Program-made: the position numbers and the translations under genes
Part shown: positions 15,791-23,960 of the stretch, one piece after another
Layout: each line of letters opens with the position of its first letter
Numbering within the stretch: the stretch's first letter is position 1
Source: SIG78 sp036677805
GTDB lineage: Bacteria; Verrucomicrobiota; Lentisphaeria; Victivallales; Victivallaceae
Length of the DNA: 64,000 bases
Direction: 5' to 3'
Assembly (NCBI GenBank): GCA_036677805.1
Contig: JAVBVS010000016.1
Location: 124,001 to 188,000 of the forward strand
Notes under the pieces: model-generated
The model's input: the letters and a program-made list of their open reading frames with translations, nothing else
What the model was told of the DNA's origin: nothing
Database searches by the model: none

Positions 15791-17077
15791 CTATTGGAGA
15801 TGCTTGATCGCATCCCCGGTATAAATCTGACGCGGACGGGTGATCTTGGTATTGACTCCGAGCATTTCCTTCCAGTGCGCAATCCAGCCCGGCAGTCGGC
15901 CCAGCGCAAAAATCACAGTGAACATATCCTCCGGAATGCCCAGCGCGCGGTAAATAATGCCGCTGTAGAAATCGACGTTCGGGTAAAGATTGCGGCTGAT
16001 GAAGTAATCGTCCCGGAGCGTGGCTTCTTCCAGTTCCAGCGCGACATCCAGCAGCGAATCGTCGACCCGCATCGCCTTCAGGAACTTGTGGCACTCTTCC
16101 TTGATGATCTTCGCCCGCGGATCGAAGGTCTTGTAGACCCGGTGTCCGAACCCCATCAGTCGGAACGGATCATCCTTGTCCTTGGCCCGGTCGATGAACT
16201 TCCTGACCGAGCCGTCGGCCTGAATCAGCTTGAGCATTTCGATCACCGCCTGATTGGCGCCGCCGTGAAGCGGACCGGACAGCGCGCTGATCCCGGTCGA
16301 AATCGTCGCATACAGATTGACCTGGGCGCTGCCGAGCGTGCGTACCGCCGTGGTCGAACAGTTCTGCTCGTGGTCGGCGTGCAGAATCAGCAGCAGGTTC
16401 AGAATATCCACCGCCTCCGGCCGGATCACATACGGCTTGATCGGCGAATCGAACATCATGTACAGGAAGTTCGCGCAATACGACAGATCGTGCCGGGGAT
16501 AAACCACCGGATCGCCGATCGACTTCTTGTAGGCGAAAGCCGCCATCGTCCGCACCGTCGAAATCAGCCGCGCGGTCGAAAGATCGATATCGTCATGCAA
16601 TGACAACAAGTCCACGTTCGGATAAAAGGTCGACAGCGCATTGATCATCGTCCCGAGGATATGCATCGGATGCGCGCCCCGCGGAAAATGATCGAAAAAG
16701 TGGCGCATATCCTCATGCAGCATCGAGTTGGCGGTCAGCATCTGGGAAAATTTGCGCCGCTCTCCGGGCGTGGGCAGCGAGCCGTGGACCAGCAGATAGG
16801 CGGTCTCCACAAACGTGACCTTCCGCACCAGCTCCTGAATCGGGTAGCCCCGGTAACGCAGAATGCCCTTCTCGCCGTCGGTGAAGGTAATGGCGCTGCA
16901 ACAGGCCGCCGTATTCATGAATGACGGGTCGAGGGTGACATGACCGGTAAGTTTTCGCAAATTGGCGATGTCGATGCCGCGTTCGCCTTCGGTTCCGACG
17001 ACGATCGGCAACTGTAATTCCTGTTCGCCAATCTTGAGCGTTGCGAACTCACCGGTCGATGAAACATCGTTTTGCAT
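15791..17077 (-). CDS. gltA: Citrate synthase (type II, hexameric class)
   Basis: The 428-aa enzyme condenses acetyl-CoA with oxaloacetate to citrate, opening the TCA cycle and glutamate synthesis. The N-terminal beta domain (KIGEQELQLPIVVGTEGERG, then TLDPSFMNTAACCSAITF) is that of type II NADH-sensitive enzymes. Catalytic segments are ILHADHEQNCST (His), LMGFGHRVYKTFDPRA (His) and YPNVDFYSGIIYRALG (Asp). The arginine-bearing LPGWIAHWKEM and the TRPRQIYTG end are intact. Length is normal. It is monocistronic, with its own promoter and terminator. Confidence 0.97.
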   Translation of the reverse strand: MQNDVSSTGEFATLKIGEQELQLPIVVGTEGERGIDIANLRKLTGHVTLDPSFMNTAACCSAITFTDGEKGILRYRGYPIQELVRKVTFVETAYLLVHGSLPTPGERRKFSQMLTANSMLHEDMRHFFDHFPRGAHPMHILGTMINALSTFYPNVDLLSLHDDIDLSTARLISTVRTMAAFAYKKSIGDPVVYPRHDLSYCANFLYMMFDSPIKPYVIRPEAVDILNLLLILHADHEQNCSTTAVRTLGSAQVNLYATISTGISALSGPLHGGANQAVIEMLKLIQADGSVRKFIDRAKDKDDPFRLMGFGHRVYKTFDPRAKIIKEECHKFLKAMRVDDSLLDVALELEEATLRDDYFISRNLYPNVDFYSGIIYRALGIPEDMFTVIFALGRLPGWIAHWKEMLGVNTKITRPRQIYTGDAIKHLQ

Positions 17078-17135
17078 AATCTTACCTCACCCTGAAATAT
17101 TGTTCACCGGAGTACTCTGCCCGGCCCGAATCTAT

Positions 17136-17163
17136 AATATAGTCCGCCAACCCGTAAATTCAA
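17136..17163 (-). promoter_or_regulatory. Promoter of gltA
   Basis: TTGAAT (17163-17158) and TATATT (17141-17136) on the minus strand are 16 bp apart, about 60 bp upstream of the gltA ATG. Confidence 0.6.
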
Positions 17164-17215
17164 ATCGCCAAGCGGTTTTTTACCGGATTATCGCCGAAAA
17201 ATACCGGAATTCGAC

Positions 17216-17276
17216 GCCGAAGGCCGGAAATACCGCCAAAACAGCAGCGGCATTTCCGGCCTTCGGCCGTTTTTTT
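17216..17276 (+). terminator. Long perfect hairpin with U-tract, oriented rightward and without a matching gene
   Basis: GCCGAAGGCCGGAAAT (17216-17231) pairs perfectly with 17252-17267, and four more bases (CCGC/GCGG) can pair inside the loop. CGTTTTTTT follows on the + strand, so it would end rightward transcription. Both neighbours are leftward genes and no + strand gene precedes it. It may stop antisense transcription or act as a two-sided insulator between the catabolic operon end and gltA. Confidence 0.6.
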
Positions 17277-17301
17277 CTGACTGGCGGGAATGGAAGAATG
17301 T

Positions 17302-18621
17302 TCACTCCAGCGGCATGGCATACCCGAATCCGTCCCCCCCCAGCGTCGTCAGATCGACCACGCCGTCGCGGCGCCGGTAGAGTCCGGGATGATACTGCGC
17401 TTCGCGGGAAGACACTTCGGGATAGAACTGCGGCGCATTGCACTCCACGCCTTTAATGGTGCCGATATGGGCGGCCAGCTGGACGTGGGGGATCATCGCC
17501 AGCATCGGGTTGGTCAGATCCTGTACCATCAGCTGCATGCCGTGTTTTTTGGCCCAGCAGGCCGAGAGCAGCGCGCCGGTCTGGGTCTTGCACACCTTGA
17601 GCGCGACGCCGTTCCAGCCGAGTTCATAGCCCATTTTGACGAATTGCCAGTCGTGGGCGCTCTCGTCCATGAAGAGAGGCTTGCGCGCCGCCACCGAATG
17701 CACGTCGATGCGGTGATTTTCCAGATCGTACGGAAACGGCTGCTCGACGTAGAGAATCAGGGCGTAAATTTCCGGCGCTTCCCGGCGCAGACGATCGAGA
17801 ATGTCATTGACGTACTCCGGCGTCTTCACCAGGCAGTTGAAGTCCGGCGACAACGCCTCGACGCCGCGGTCGAGCGCGATGCGGCCGACCGCGATCAGCC
17901 GCTGGTAATCCCAGACGGCGTCACTGCCGGTCAGCTTGATTTTGAGGCACTTGAGCCCGTCGCGCCCGATCCAGTCGGTCAGGATGACCGGATAGCCGTC
18001 CTGCGGCTCGCCGCCGGTCAATTCGACGGCGGTAAGCAGGTCCTTGCCGCCGACCAGATGCCATACCGGCAAAGTGGAAGGCACCCGGGCCACGAAAAAA
18101 TCCTCCGGGTAAAGCCCGGCAAACGCCGCGTCGCGGTAATAGAAGCTCAAATCATGCGGCAGATAGGCGGCATTGTAAGTCTCATAGACCGGCTTCCCGA
18201 CCAGATTGCCGAACGCGTCGTGCAAGGCCAGGTCGAAGAGCGAGTTGCAGATCAGCGCCGCCAGCTGCGGAATGCCTTCCGGCCGGGCCAGACGGTAGAG
18301 GTCGTGTTCGAGGAACTCGTACCCGAGCTCCATCACATGCCCGGCTCCGCTCCGGTTCCGCCAGCTTGCGGCCAGCGTTTGACAGAACGCCTTCATCCGG
18401 TTTTCACGTTCCAGATACGAAAGCTCCGCCGACGGCCATCCCCAGGCCGCGCTGAGCGGAGTTTCGCCCCAGCCCGCGGCCTGTTTTCCGGTTTCGTCCG
18501 CCAGCGTGATTTTCACCCGCGCCGTACACAGCTCGACCACCGTCTCCGCGCCGAACTTCAGCGGCAGCCGCAAACGGCACGGCACGAATTTCAGCTCCAA
18601 CGCCGCAATCTTGAATTTCAA
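17302..18621 (-). CDS. Enolase-superfamily enzyme (MLE/dipeptide-epimerase-like)
   Basis: The ~439-aa product has the capping domain plus a (beta/alpha)7-beta barrel of the enolase superfamily. The KxK acid/base motif is in KCLKIKLTG, metal ligands are in LSPDFNC (Asp), LYVEQPFP (Glu) and LFMDESAHD (Asp), and the opposite-face lysine is in GVALKVCKTQTG. Lysines on both faces place it nearer the muconate-lactonising/epimerase subgroup than mandelate racemase. The reaction is probably racemisation, epimerisation or dehydration of a sugar-acid or dipeptide-like substrate. Start choice is unusual: GGAGG is 6 bp before a TTG at 18621 but only 1 bp before an in-frame GTG at 18627, so TTG is preferred. 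It is the last gene of the AraC-linked operon. Confidence 0.82.
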   Translation of the reverse strand: MKFKIAALELKFVPCRLRLPLKFGAETVVELCTARVKITLADETGKQAAGWGETPLSAAWGWPSAELSYLERENRMKAFCQTLAASWRNRSGAGHVMELGYEFLEHDLYRLARPEGIPQLAALICNSLFDLALHDAFGNLVGKPVYETYNAAYLPHDLSFYYRDAAFAGLYPEDFFVARVPSTLPVWHLVGGKDLLTAVELTGGEPQDGYPVILTDWIGRDGLKCLKIKLTGSDAVWDYQRLIAVGRIALDRGVEALSPDFNCLVKTPEYVNDILDRLRREAPEIYALILYVEQPFPYDLENHRIDVHSVAARKPLFMDESAHDWQFVKMGYELGWNGVALKVCKTQTGALLSACWAKKHGMQLMVQDLTNPMLAMIPHVQLAAHIGTIKGVECNAPQFYPEVSSREAQYHPGLYRRRDGVVDLTTLGGDGFGYAMPLE

Positions 18622-18651
18622 AGCCACTCCTCCCGGTTTCCACCGCCCGGA

Positions 18652-19596
18652 TCACGCCCCCATGCGCGCCCGGCGGTATTCCAACGCAAACATGGTCCCG
18701 TCGTAACTCAAATCTTCGGTTACGCCGAGATCGCTCAAAAAGACCTCGATCCCGCCCTGCTGCCACGATTTTTTCGCCGCCAGCGCCGCCATTTCCGGCT
18801 CCAGCAGCGTGTCCGCGCTCAAAGGCGGCGTGTCGACCGCGCCGCTGAAATAGGGCAGCACATTTTCCAGCATCGAACGGTACAGCGCCAGATTGTCCAC
18901 CGCCACCTGATGAACCTTGCCTTCGGTGATCGCAGTCAGGTTGAACGGCAGCCATCTGGTTTTGCCCACGGTGAGCAAGCCGATGCGGCCGTCGCGCCAC
19001 CGGAGCACGATCTGCTTCTGATTGGAGCTGCCGACATACCGCGCCGACTGAATCCCCGGCCCCAGCGCCGCGCACAATGTGGCGTAACCGTGAATGCCGT
19101 AATTGAAGTCATCGACTCCGATCCCGGTATAGACGGTATGAATCGTCTCCCCGGCGGCGGCCACCGTCTCCCGCAGCGCCCGGAACTCCTTGCAGTAGCG
19201 CAATACCGAACCGCCGGTCACCCGGCGGCCCTGCCTGATCCAGTCCAGCACGGTGGAGAGTTCGCGCATATTGCCCGCGACCGGCTTGTCCAGAAACACC
19301 GCCTTGCCGGCGGCCACAAACGGGGCCGCCTGCTCCAGATGGCGATCCCAGTTGGCGGTGTGGACAATCACGCCGTCGACCAGATCAAGCATCGCCTCAG
19401 GATGCTCCACCGCATGCGCCACAGCGAATTTCTCACAAAATTCCCGGGCAAATCCCGCCGGCCGGGTTTCGCCCGAATCCCACGCCGCCGTCACTTCGAC
19501 ATCGACCTTGCCCTCCCCGGCGAGCGCCCGCATCGCGGGAACCCAGCCTTCGGGGTGCGAGGTGCACAAACCGATCAAACCGATTCGGAAAGCCAT
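18652..19596 (-). CDS. Gfo/Idh/MocA family NAD(P)-dependent oxidoreductase
   Basis: The 314-aa product has an N-terminal Rossmann fold (RIGLIGLCTSHPEGW in place of the usual GxGxxG), the VIVHTANWDRH strand and the conserved FLDKPVAGN motif (lysine of the EKP box) before the alpha/beta C-terminal domain. GVDDFNYGIHGYATL carries the expected catalytic-region His. Such enzymes oxidise sugars, inositols or sugar acids using NAD(P). It is the middle gene of a leftward operon between an MDR dehydrogenase (28 bp upstream) and the enolase-superfamily enzyme (30 bp downstream), which points to a three-step catabolic route for a sugar-like compound. Confidence 0.83.
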   Translation of the reverse strand: MAFRIGLIGLCTSHPEGWVPAMRALAGEGKVDVEVTAAWDSGETRPAGFAREFCEKFAVAHAVEHPEAMLDLVDGVIVHTANWDRHLEQAAPFVAAGKAVFLDKPVAGNMRELSTVLDWIRQGRRVTGGSVLRYCKEFRALRETVAAAGETIHTVYTGIGVDDFNYGIHGYATLCAALGPGIQSARYVGSSNQKQIVLRWRDGRIGLLTVGKTRWLPFNLTAITEGKVHQVAVDNLALYRSMLENVLPYFSGAVDTPPLSADTLLEPEMAALAAKKSWQQGGIEVFLSDLGVTEDLSYDGTMFALEYRRARMGA

Positions 19597-19624
19597 TTTA
19601 CCATACTCCTTTCCCTGCCGCCTG

Positions 19625-20674
19625 TCAATCCGCCATTTCCAAAATTACGCCCAGCGTCCGGTCGGGATGAGTCAACAGCATCTCGACGGCGGTTCCGACT
19701 TCTTCGATCTTCACCCGGTCGGTGATCAAAGGCAGCACCTTGAGCCGCTTTTCCGCGATCAATTGCAGCAATTCCCGGGCGTTGCGCTGGCTGGTGAACT
19801 GGACGAAAACCTCGGGGTAATCCTTGCCGTATTCCCAGGCCGGATCGTGATACCCCGCGCCGGTGCGGGACGACGCCCGGACGTCGAGATTGCCCGACCA
19901 GGCGCCGCCGTCAAACGGGAAACGGCAGCCGCCGACTACCACCACCCGGCCCATGGCATGGCCGTCGGCGGAAATTTTCATCGCCTGCTTGACCGCCATG
20001 AACGCCTTTTCGGCATCGCCGCCAAAGGCCATCAGCGCGAAATCCATGCCATACGGCGCGGCGAACGCCTTCGCCGCCGCGACCGCGTCAACCTTGGTGA
20101 AATTAATCACCTCTTTGATCCCGCACTTCCGGGCGATCGCCGCCCGCGAGCGCAGCGCTTCCCAGCCGAGCACCCGCGCCCCGGCAATCCGGTAGAGCTG
20201 AGCGGCGATGTTGCCGACAATGCCGAGTCCCAGCACCATGCCGTATTCGCCGAGCTGGGGTTCGGTGCGCCGGACCGCCTGAAGCGAGGTGGCCGCCAGC
20301 GAGGCGAAGGTCGCCTCTTCATAACTTACGCCGTCGGGAATCGGCACCGCCAGATTGACCGGAATGCAATTGTAGCTGCCGTGGCAGGCCCCGCCGCCCA
20401 TGCCGGCGACACGCATGCCGATCTTGAGGTCTTTGGCTTCGCCCTTGATGGCGACGATTTCACCGGCGCTGGAATAACCGAACCCGATGTCCTCGCCGGG
20501 CTTGGCCGGCGTCTGGCGGCGGGCCCGCACGATATTCATCTCGGTTCCGGGACTGATCAGCGAGCAGTGCACCTTGACCAGAACTTCGTTGTCCTTGAGT
20601 TCCGGCACGGCCAGAGTTTCGCACTTCACCTGTCCGTCATGGGTGATCCGGGCTGTTTTACGCATCGTCGTCAT
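19625..20674 (-). CDS. Medium-chain dehydrogenase/reductase without structural zinc site
   Basis: The 349-aa MDR-family oxidoreductase has the N-terminal GroES-like domain with VHCSLISPGTEMNIV, typical of a subgroup in which SxISPGTE replaces the zinc-binding Cys-Gly-Thr-Asp. GFGYSSAGEIVAI follows, and the nucleotide-binding segment is MVLGLGIVGNIAAQLY. The CxxCxxC lobe is absent. It probably oxidises a polyol or sugar alcohol with NAD(P). It is the first gene of the operon divergent from the AraC regulator and reads from the shared 160-bp control region; a GGAAAGGAAG tract lies 8 bp before the ATG. The substrate is not identifiable. Confidence 0.82.
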   Translation of the reverse strand: MTTMRKTARITHDGQVKCETLAVPELKDNEVLVKVHCSLISPGTEMNIVRARRQTPAKPGEDIGFGYSSAGEIVAIKGEAKDLKIGMRVAGMGGGACHGSYNCIPVNLAVPIPDGVSYEEATFASLAATSLQAVRRTEPQLGEYGMVLGLGIVGNIAAQLYRIAGARVLGWEALRSRAAIARKCGIKEVINFTKVDAVAAAKAFAAPYGMDFALMAFGGDAEKAFMAVKQAMKISADGHAMGRVVVVGGCRFPFDGGAWSGNLDVRASSRTGAGYHDPAWEYGKDYPEVFVQFTSQRNARELLQLIAEKRLKVLPLITDRVKIEEVGTAVEMLLTHPDRTLGVILEMAD

Positions 20675-20692
20675 GGCCTGCTTCCTTTCCTG

Positions 20693-20758
20693 AAAAAAAT
20701 GGCAAAATCGGCTATTACAGATAAAATAGCGGTTTTTTTTCTAAAAAAAATGGCAAAA
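20693..20758. promoter_or_regulatory. AraC-linked control region with direct repeats 51 bp apart
   Basis: AAAAAAATGGCAAAA occurs exactly twice (20693-20707 and 20744-20758), 51 bp apart or close to five helical turns. Between the copies lies an inverted repeat GCTATT-N8-AATAGC (20711-20730). Direct repeats on one helix face between divergent araC-type and target genes are typical AraC-family binding sites, so control of the MDR operon, the regulator, or both is likely. Confidence 0.55.
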
Positions 20759-20770
20759 CAGAGAATTATT

Positions 20771-20800
20771 TTGGCATTTCAGCGAAACCGGGGATATTCT
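20771..20800 (+). promoter_or_regulatory. Promoter of the AraC-type regulator
   Basis: TTGGCA (20771-20776) and TATTCT (20795-20800) are 18 bp apart, 34 bp before the ATG. Confidence 0.45.
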
Positions 20801-20834
20801 TTTAAGAAAGAAAGCCAAAAGCGAGGATTGTTCC

Positions 20835-21647
20835 ATGGCGATTCTGTTTCCCGAAGCCTGGCCGGAAATACTCTACTGGGGCCGCGGCGGCAGCAACCAT
20901 GCGCCGCCGCATGTGCATTCCTTTTTCCAGCTGGAAATCGGCATCCGGGGCGTATTTCGCGGCATCAGCGACGACGACGCCTTTGAGATCGGACCCGGCG
21001 ACTGCTGGCTGATCGCGCCGGAGGAACTCCACGGCTTCCGGGAATCGGGCGGAGAATTCGAGTTCGTTTCGATCAAATTCAATTTCCCGAACTTCACCTT
21101 CCATCGCCGCAACACCGCAGTGACCGCGCAGCTGGCGGCCAACATCGTATCGCTGCTCTCCGGCGCCGCGCCGACGCCCTTCCCGGACGCTTCTTATCTG
21201 CGTCTCCTGAGCGGACAAATCTACTTGCTGCTTCAGGAGCTGCACCGGGATGCGAAAGCCAGGGCGTCCGAAGCTCCGCCATTGCTGCGCGCAATCGCCG
21301 AAGCGGTATTGCGCCGGGGCTACAAACTCAATGTCAACTTGCTTGCGGACGAGCTCAAACTGACCTTGTCCCAACTCAAATACCAATTCCGGAAAGCAAA
21401 CAACACGGCCTCGCCGAATCTGAAGCATTATCTCGATTCGCTGCTAATTTTCGCCGCCGGCAATCACCTGCGCTATTCGGACCTGAAGCCCGGAGCCATC
21501 GCGCAGCTGCTCAATTTCCCCGACGTCTACACTTTTTCCCGTTTTTTCAAGCACCGGACCGGTCTGACGCCGCGCGCCTTCCGCAGCCTTCATCACGACC
21601 GGTCCGACGCCGGGGAAATGCGCCAGGTCTTTACGGTCAGGAATTGA
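20835..21647 (+). CDS. AraC family transcriptional regulator
   Basis: The 270-aa product has an N-terminal cupin-like sensing domain (APPHVHSFFQLEIGIRG, then FEIGPGDCWLIAPEELHGF, about residues 22-75) and a C-terminal double helix-turn-helix. The first helix pair is KLNVNLLADELKLTLSQLKY, and the second carries the family signature IAQLLNFPDVYTFSRFFK and HRTGLTPRAFR. The cupin domain typically binds a sugar. It is divergent from the MDR/Gfo/enolase operon and most likely controls it. Its last 11 bp overlap the convergent 3' end of the Zn-dehydrogenase gene, an unusually tight arrangement that could let the two transcripts interfere. Confidence 0.92.
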   Translation: MAILFPEAWPEILYWGRGGSNHAPPHVHSFFQLEIGIRGVFRGISDDDAFEIGPGDCWLIAPEELHGFRESGGEFEFVSIKFNFPNFTFHRRNTAVTAQLAANIVSLLSGAAPTPFPDASYLRLLSGQIYLLLQELHRDAKARASEAPPLLRAIAEAVLRRGYKLNVNLLADELKLTLSQLKYQFRKANNTASPNLKHYLDSLLIFAAGNHLRYSDLKPGAIAQLLNFPDVYTFSRFFKHRTGLTPRAFRSLHHDRSDAGEMRQVFTVRN

Positions 21648-22743
21648 TCACCGCGATCTTGATTCCGGCCATGGTCACATTGGCTTCGAGCGCCTCGGCG
21701 ATCCGTGCCAGCGGGAAGTGGTGGGTGACCAATTTTTCAACCGGCAGACCGATGCCCGCGGCGCGCTTCAGAAACGCAAAGGTATTGGGATAATCCTGCG
21801 GCGTGTAGACCCAGGAGCCGACCGCGGTCACCTCCTTGTTGCACAGATCGAAGTGATGATTGATCGAGCAGTTGCCGCCGTCCATGAAGAAGCCGACTTC
21901 ACAGAGGCCGCCGCCGCGCCGAATCATCTTCCAGGCGTTGGCGCCGGCCTGCGCGACGCCGGTGCACTGAAAGACGAATCCCGCGCCGAGGCCGTCGGTG
22001 GCCTCCCGGATTTCCGCCAGCATGGCATCGAATGTCGGATACTTGGTGAAGTTGAAGCCGCGAGACGCCCCCATGGTCTTCGCGATGGCCAGCCGATTGT
22101 CGTTGCCGTCGACCGCGATCAGGTTCTCAATCCCCATGGTGCGCAGTACCGCCATCACCAGCAGCCCGATGGGGCCCGCCCCCTGCACCAGCACTTTGGT
22201 GTCGAACCGGAGCAGTCCGGTGGTCTTGGCGCGTTCGACCGCGTGCACCGCCACGGCCGAAGGCTCCACCAGCAGCCGCTGGTCGAGAGTCATGTCGGAA
22301 ACGTTGAAAAACGTCGAGCCGCTGCGCACCTTCATGTGGGTGGCGAAATAGCCGTTGAGGTGGGTATCGTCGTCGGGAAAAAGGCCGTAGACGCCGCAAT
22401 GTTCGCAGAGATTGGTCCGCGCCGGGGTATTCTTGCAGGCGTTGCAGCGCCCGCAGGGAATGATGCAGGTGACGATGCTGTCGCCGAGTTTCAGCGGCCG
22501 CCCGGCGGAATCGGTTTTGATATTTTTGCCCATGCGCACGATTTCGCCGGAGCCTTCATGCCCCAGCACCACCGGACAGAGGCCGAAGGGATCGCGCTTG
22601 TATTCGTGCCCGTCGGTGCCGCAGACGCCGCAGCCCTCCACCCTGATGATCATTTCATCGTCGCCGATCGCGGGAATCGGGAATTCCCGGAATTCGAATT
22701 TTCCCGGCGCCGTAAGCACCGCCGCTTTTGCCATTTCCGTCAT
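21637..22743 (-). CDS. Zinc-dependent medium-chain alcohol/polyol dehydrogenase
   Basis: The 368-aa product is a zinc MDR dehydrogenase. The catalytic-zinc segment is GCGVCGTDGHEY, with GHEGSGEIV. The structural zinc lobe is CGRCNACKNTPARTNLC (four Cys), and the NAD-binding motif is VLVQGAGPIGLLVMA. It resembles threonine- and sorbitol-type dehydrogenases. MTEMAKAAVL was taken as start because GGAGGG lies 9 bp upstream; 29 further in-frame codons would begin in the promoter. It lies next to the AraC cluster but on its own promoter, and probably supplies another oxidation step for the same or a related sugar alcohol. Confidence 0.88.
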   Translation of the reverse strand: MTEMAKAAVLTAPGKFEFREFPIPAIGDDEMIIRVEGCGVCGTDGHEYKRDPFGLCPVVLGHEGSGEIVRMGKNIKTDSAGRPLKLGDSIVTCIIPCGRCNACKNTPARTNLCEHCGVYGLFPDDDTHLNGYFATHMKVRSGSTFFNVSDMTLDQRLLVEPSAVAVHAVERAKTTGLLRFDTKVLVQGAGPIGLLVMAVLRTMGIENLIAVDGNDNRLAIAKTMGASRGFNFTKYPTFDAMLAEIREATDGLGAGFVFQCTGVAQAGANAWKMIRRGGGLCEVGFFMDGGNCSINHHFDLCNKEVTAVGSWVYTPQDYPNTFAFLKRAAGIGLPVEKLVTHHFPLARIAEALEANVTMAGIKIAVINS

Positions 22744-22776
22744 GATGATAAGCCCTCCCTGTTTCGGAATGGAAAA

Positions 22777-22830
22777 TTGATAAAAAAATATCAATATATT
22801 TATAGTAATATCCTCCGGATAAAAAGTCAA
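22777..22830 (-). promoter_or_regulatory. Promoter and candidate operator of the Zn-dehydrogenase gene
   Basis: On the minus strand TTGACT (22830-22825) and TACTAT (22807-22802) are 17 bp apart. Just downstream, covering the predicted transcript start, is a perfect inverted repeat TTGATA-A6-TATCAA (22777-22794), well placed for a repressor. Confidence 0.5.
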
Positions 22831-22860
22831 GGATTTTTATGCCGAAAATTCCTCGGAAAT

Positions 22861-22888
22861 TTGTTTTTTCACCGGTCCGCGTTATATT
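22861..22888 (+). promoter_or_regulatory. Promoter of the methyltransferase gene
   Basis: TTGTTT (22861-22866) and TATATT (22883-22888) are 16 bp apart, 44 bp before the ATG. Confidence 0.5.
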
Positions 22889-22932
22889 GCCTGAGTCCCC
22901 TATTCAATCTGGACACAAAATCAGGAATCGAT

Positions 22933-23745
22933 ATGGTCACTCATCTGCATCCCGATGTTTTCGACAAGGAGGCCGATTTTCACGACCAGTGGGCGCTGGA
23001 AACCGATATTGCCACCATTGATGTCAAAGCTTTCTTCACCGGCTCCACCGCGCCGGAAAACCGTTTCATCGCGCGCCATCTGGGCGACGTGAAGGGCAAA
23101 AAGGTGCTTGAGCTCGGCTGCGGCCTCGGCGAAGCCAGCGTTTATCTGGCGACGCAGGGGGCAAACTGCATCGCCTCGGATTGTTCGCCCGGTATGCTCG
23201 AAGCGGTGCGCAAACTCGCGGCGATCAACCGGGTCGAGGTCGAAACCGCCGTGGTGGACGCCGAAAATATCCCCTATCCCGACGCGACCTTCGATATCGT
23301 CTACGCCGGCAATGTGCTGCATCATCTGCCCGACCGCGCCCGCTGTCTTGCGGAAATCCGCCGTGTGCTCAAGGACGGCGGCCAATTCTGCGTTTGGGAG
23401 CCGCTGCGCCACAATCCGGTGATCAACGTCTACCGCAAGCTGGCTTCCCAAGTCCGCACCGAGGATGAAATGCCGCTCCATATCAATGTCCTCAAGGAAT
23501 TCCGCCGGCAATTCCGCAAGGTCGACAGCGACACCTGCTGGCTGGCGACGCTGTGGATTTTTCTGCGTTTCTACCTGATTGAGCGGGTCGATCCCAACCA
23601 GGAACGCTACTGGAAAAAGATCATCTCCGAGGAAGCGCGCCTGCGTCCGTCCTTCAATCGCCTCGAAAAATGCGATCGTTTGCTGAAAAAGATTCCGGGC
23701 ATGAAGCGTTTTGCCTGGAATGTGGTCGCGGTCTGCGAAAAATGA
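22933..23745 (+). CDS. Class I SAM-dependent methyltransferase
   Basis: The 270-aa product has the Rossmann-like methyltransferase motif I VLELGCGLGEASVYLA (about residues 56-71), the acidic residue after strand 2 (CIASDCSPGML), motif II AVVDAENIPYPDATFD and VYAGNVLHHLPD. These match the ubiquinone/menaquinone-biosynthesis type domain (Methyltransf_11). The C-terminal ~100 residues (FLRFYLIERVDPNQERYWKK) are long and basic and could bind membrane or a large substrate. AGGA lies 6 bp before the ATG. It is transcribed alone. The substrate is unknown; small-molecule or lipid methylation is likelier than DNA, since no target-recognition domain is visible. Confidence 0.83.
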   Translation: MVTHLHPDVFDKEADFHDQWALETDIATIDVKAFFTGSTAPENRFIARHLGDVKGKKVLELGCGLGEASVYLATQGANCIASDCSPGMLEAVRKLAAINRVEVETAVVDAENIPYPDATFDIVYAGNVLHHLPDRARCLAEIRRVLKDGGQFCVWEPLRHNPVINVYRKLASQVRTEDEMPLHINVLKEFRRQFRKVDSDTCWLATLWIFLRFYLIERVDPNQERYWKKIISEEARLRPSFNRLEKCDRLLKKIPGMKRFAWNVVAVCEK

Positions 23746-23859
23746 TTCGTGCGGGGGGCGTTTCCGCGCCCGCCGTATTTTTCCGCCTCGGGCTTCCCTG
23801 TGCGCCTCGAAACAGCGCTTTTCCGCATCAACTTGACTGCTTGTAAAATATGACAACAT

Positions 23860-23948
23860 AACAACTTTTCCGCCGAAAAACATCCGTCCCGGGGTTGTTT
23901 TTGCCCGATTTTTTTGTTATATTTGGAATGTTGTAAGAACAACTTTTC
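23860..23948 (+). promoter_or_regulatory. Promoter of the GntR-pseudopilin operon with repeated elements
   Basis: TTGTTT (23895-23900) and TATATT (23918-23923) are 17 bp apart. AACAACTTTTC occurs upstream of the promoter (23860-23870) and again just after the transcript start (23938-23948). The second copy overlaps a short inverted repeat GTTGT-AAGA-ACAAC. The flanking copies are candidate binding sites for the regulator encoded immediately downstream. Confidence 0.5.
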
Positions 23949-23960
23949 AACCGGCAGGGC

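Noticed and set aside
21718..22932. Long in-frame N-terminal extension of the methyltransferase (675 codons in total)
   Set aside because: The extra part is antisense to the Zn-dehydrogenase gene. The promoter at 22861-22888 and AGGA 6 bp before the ATG at 22933 fix the real start.
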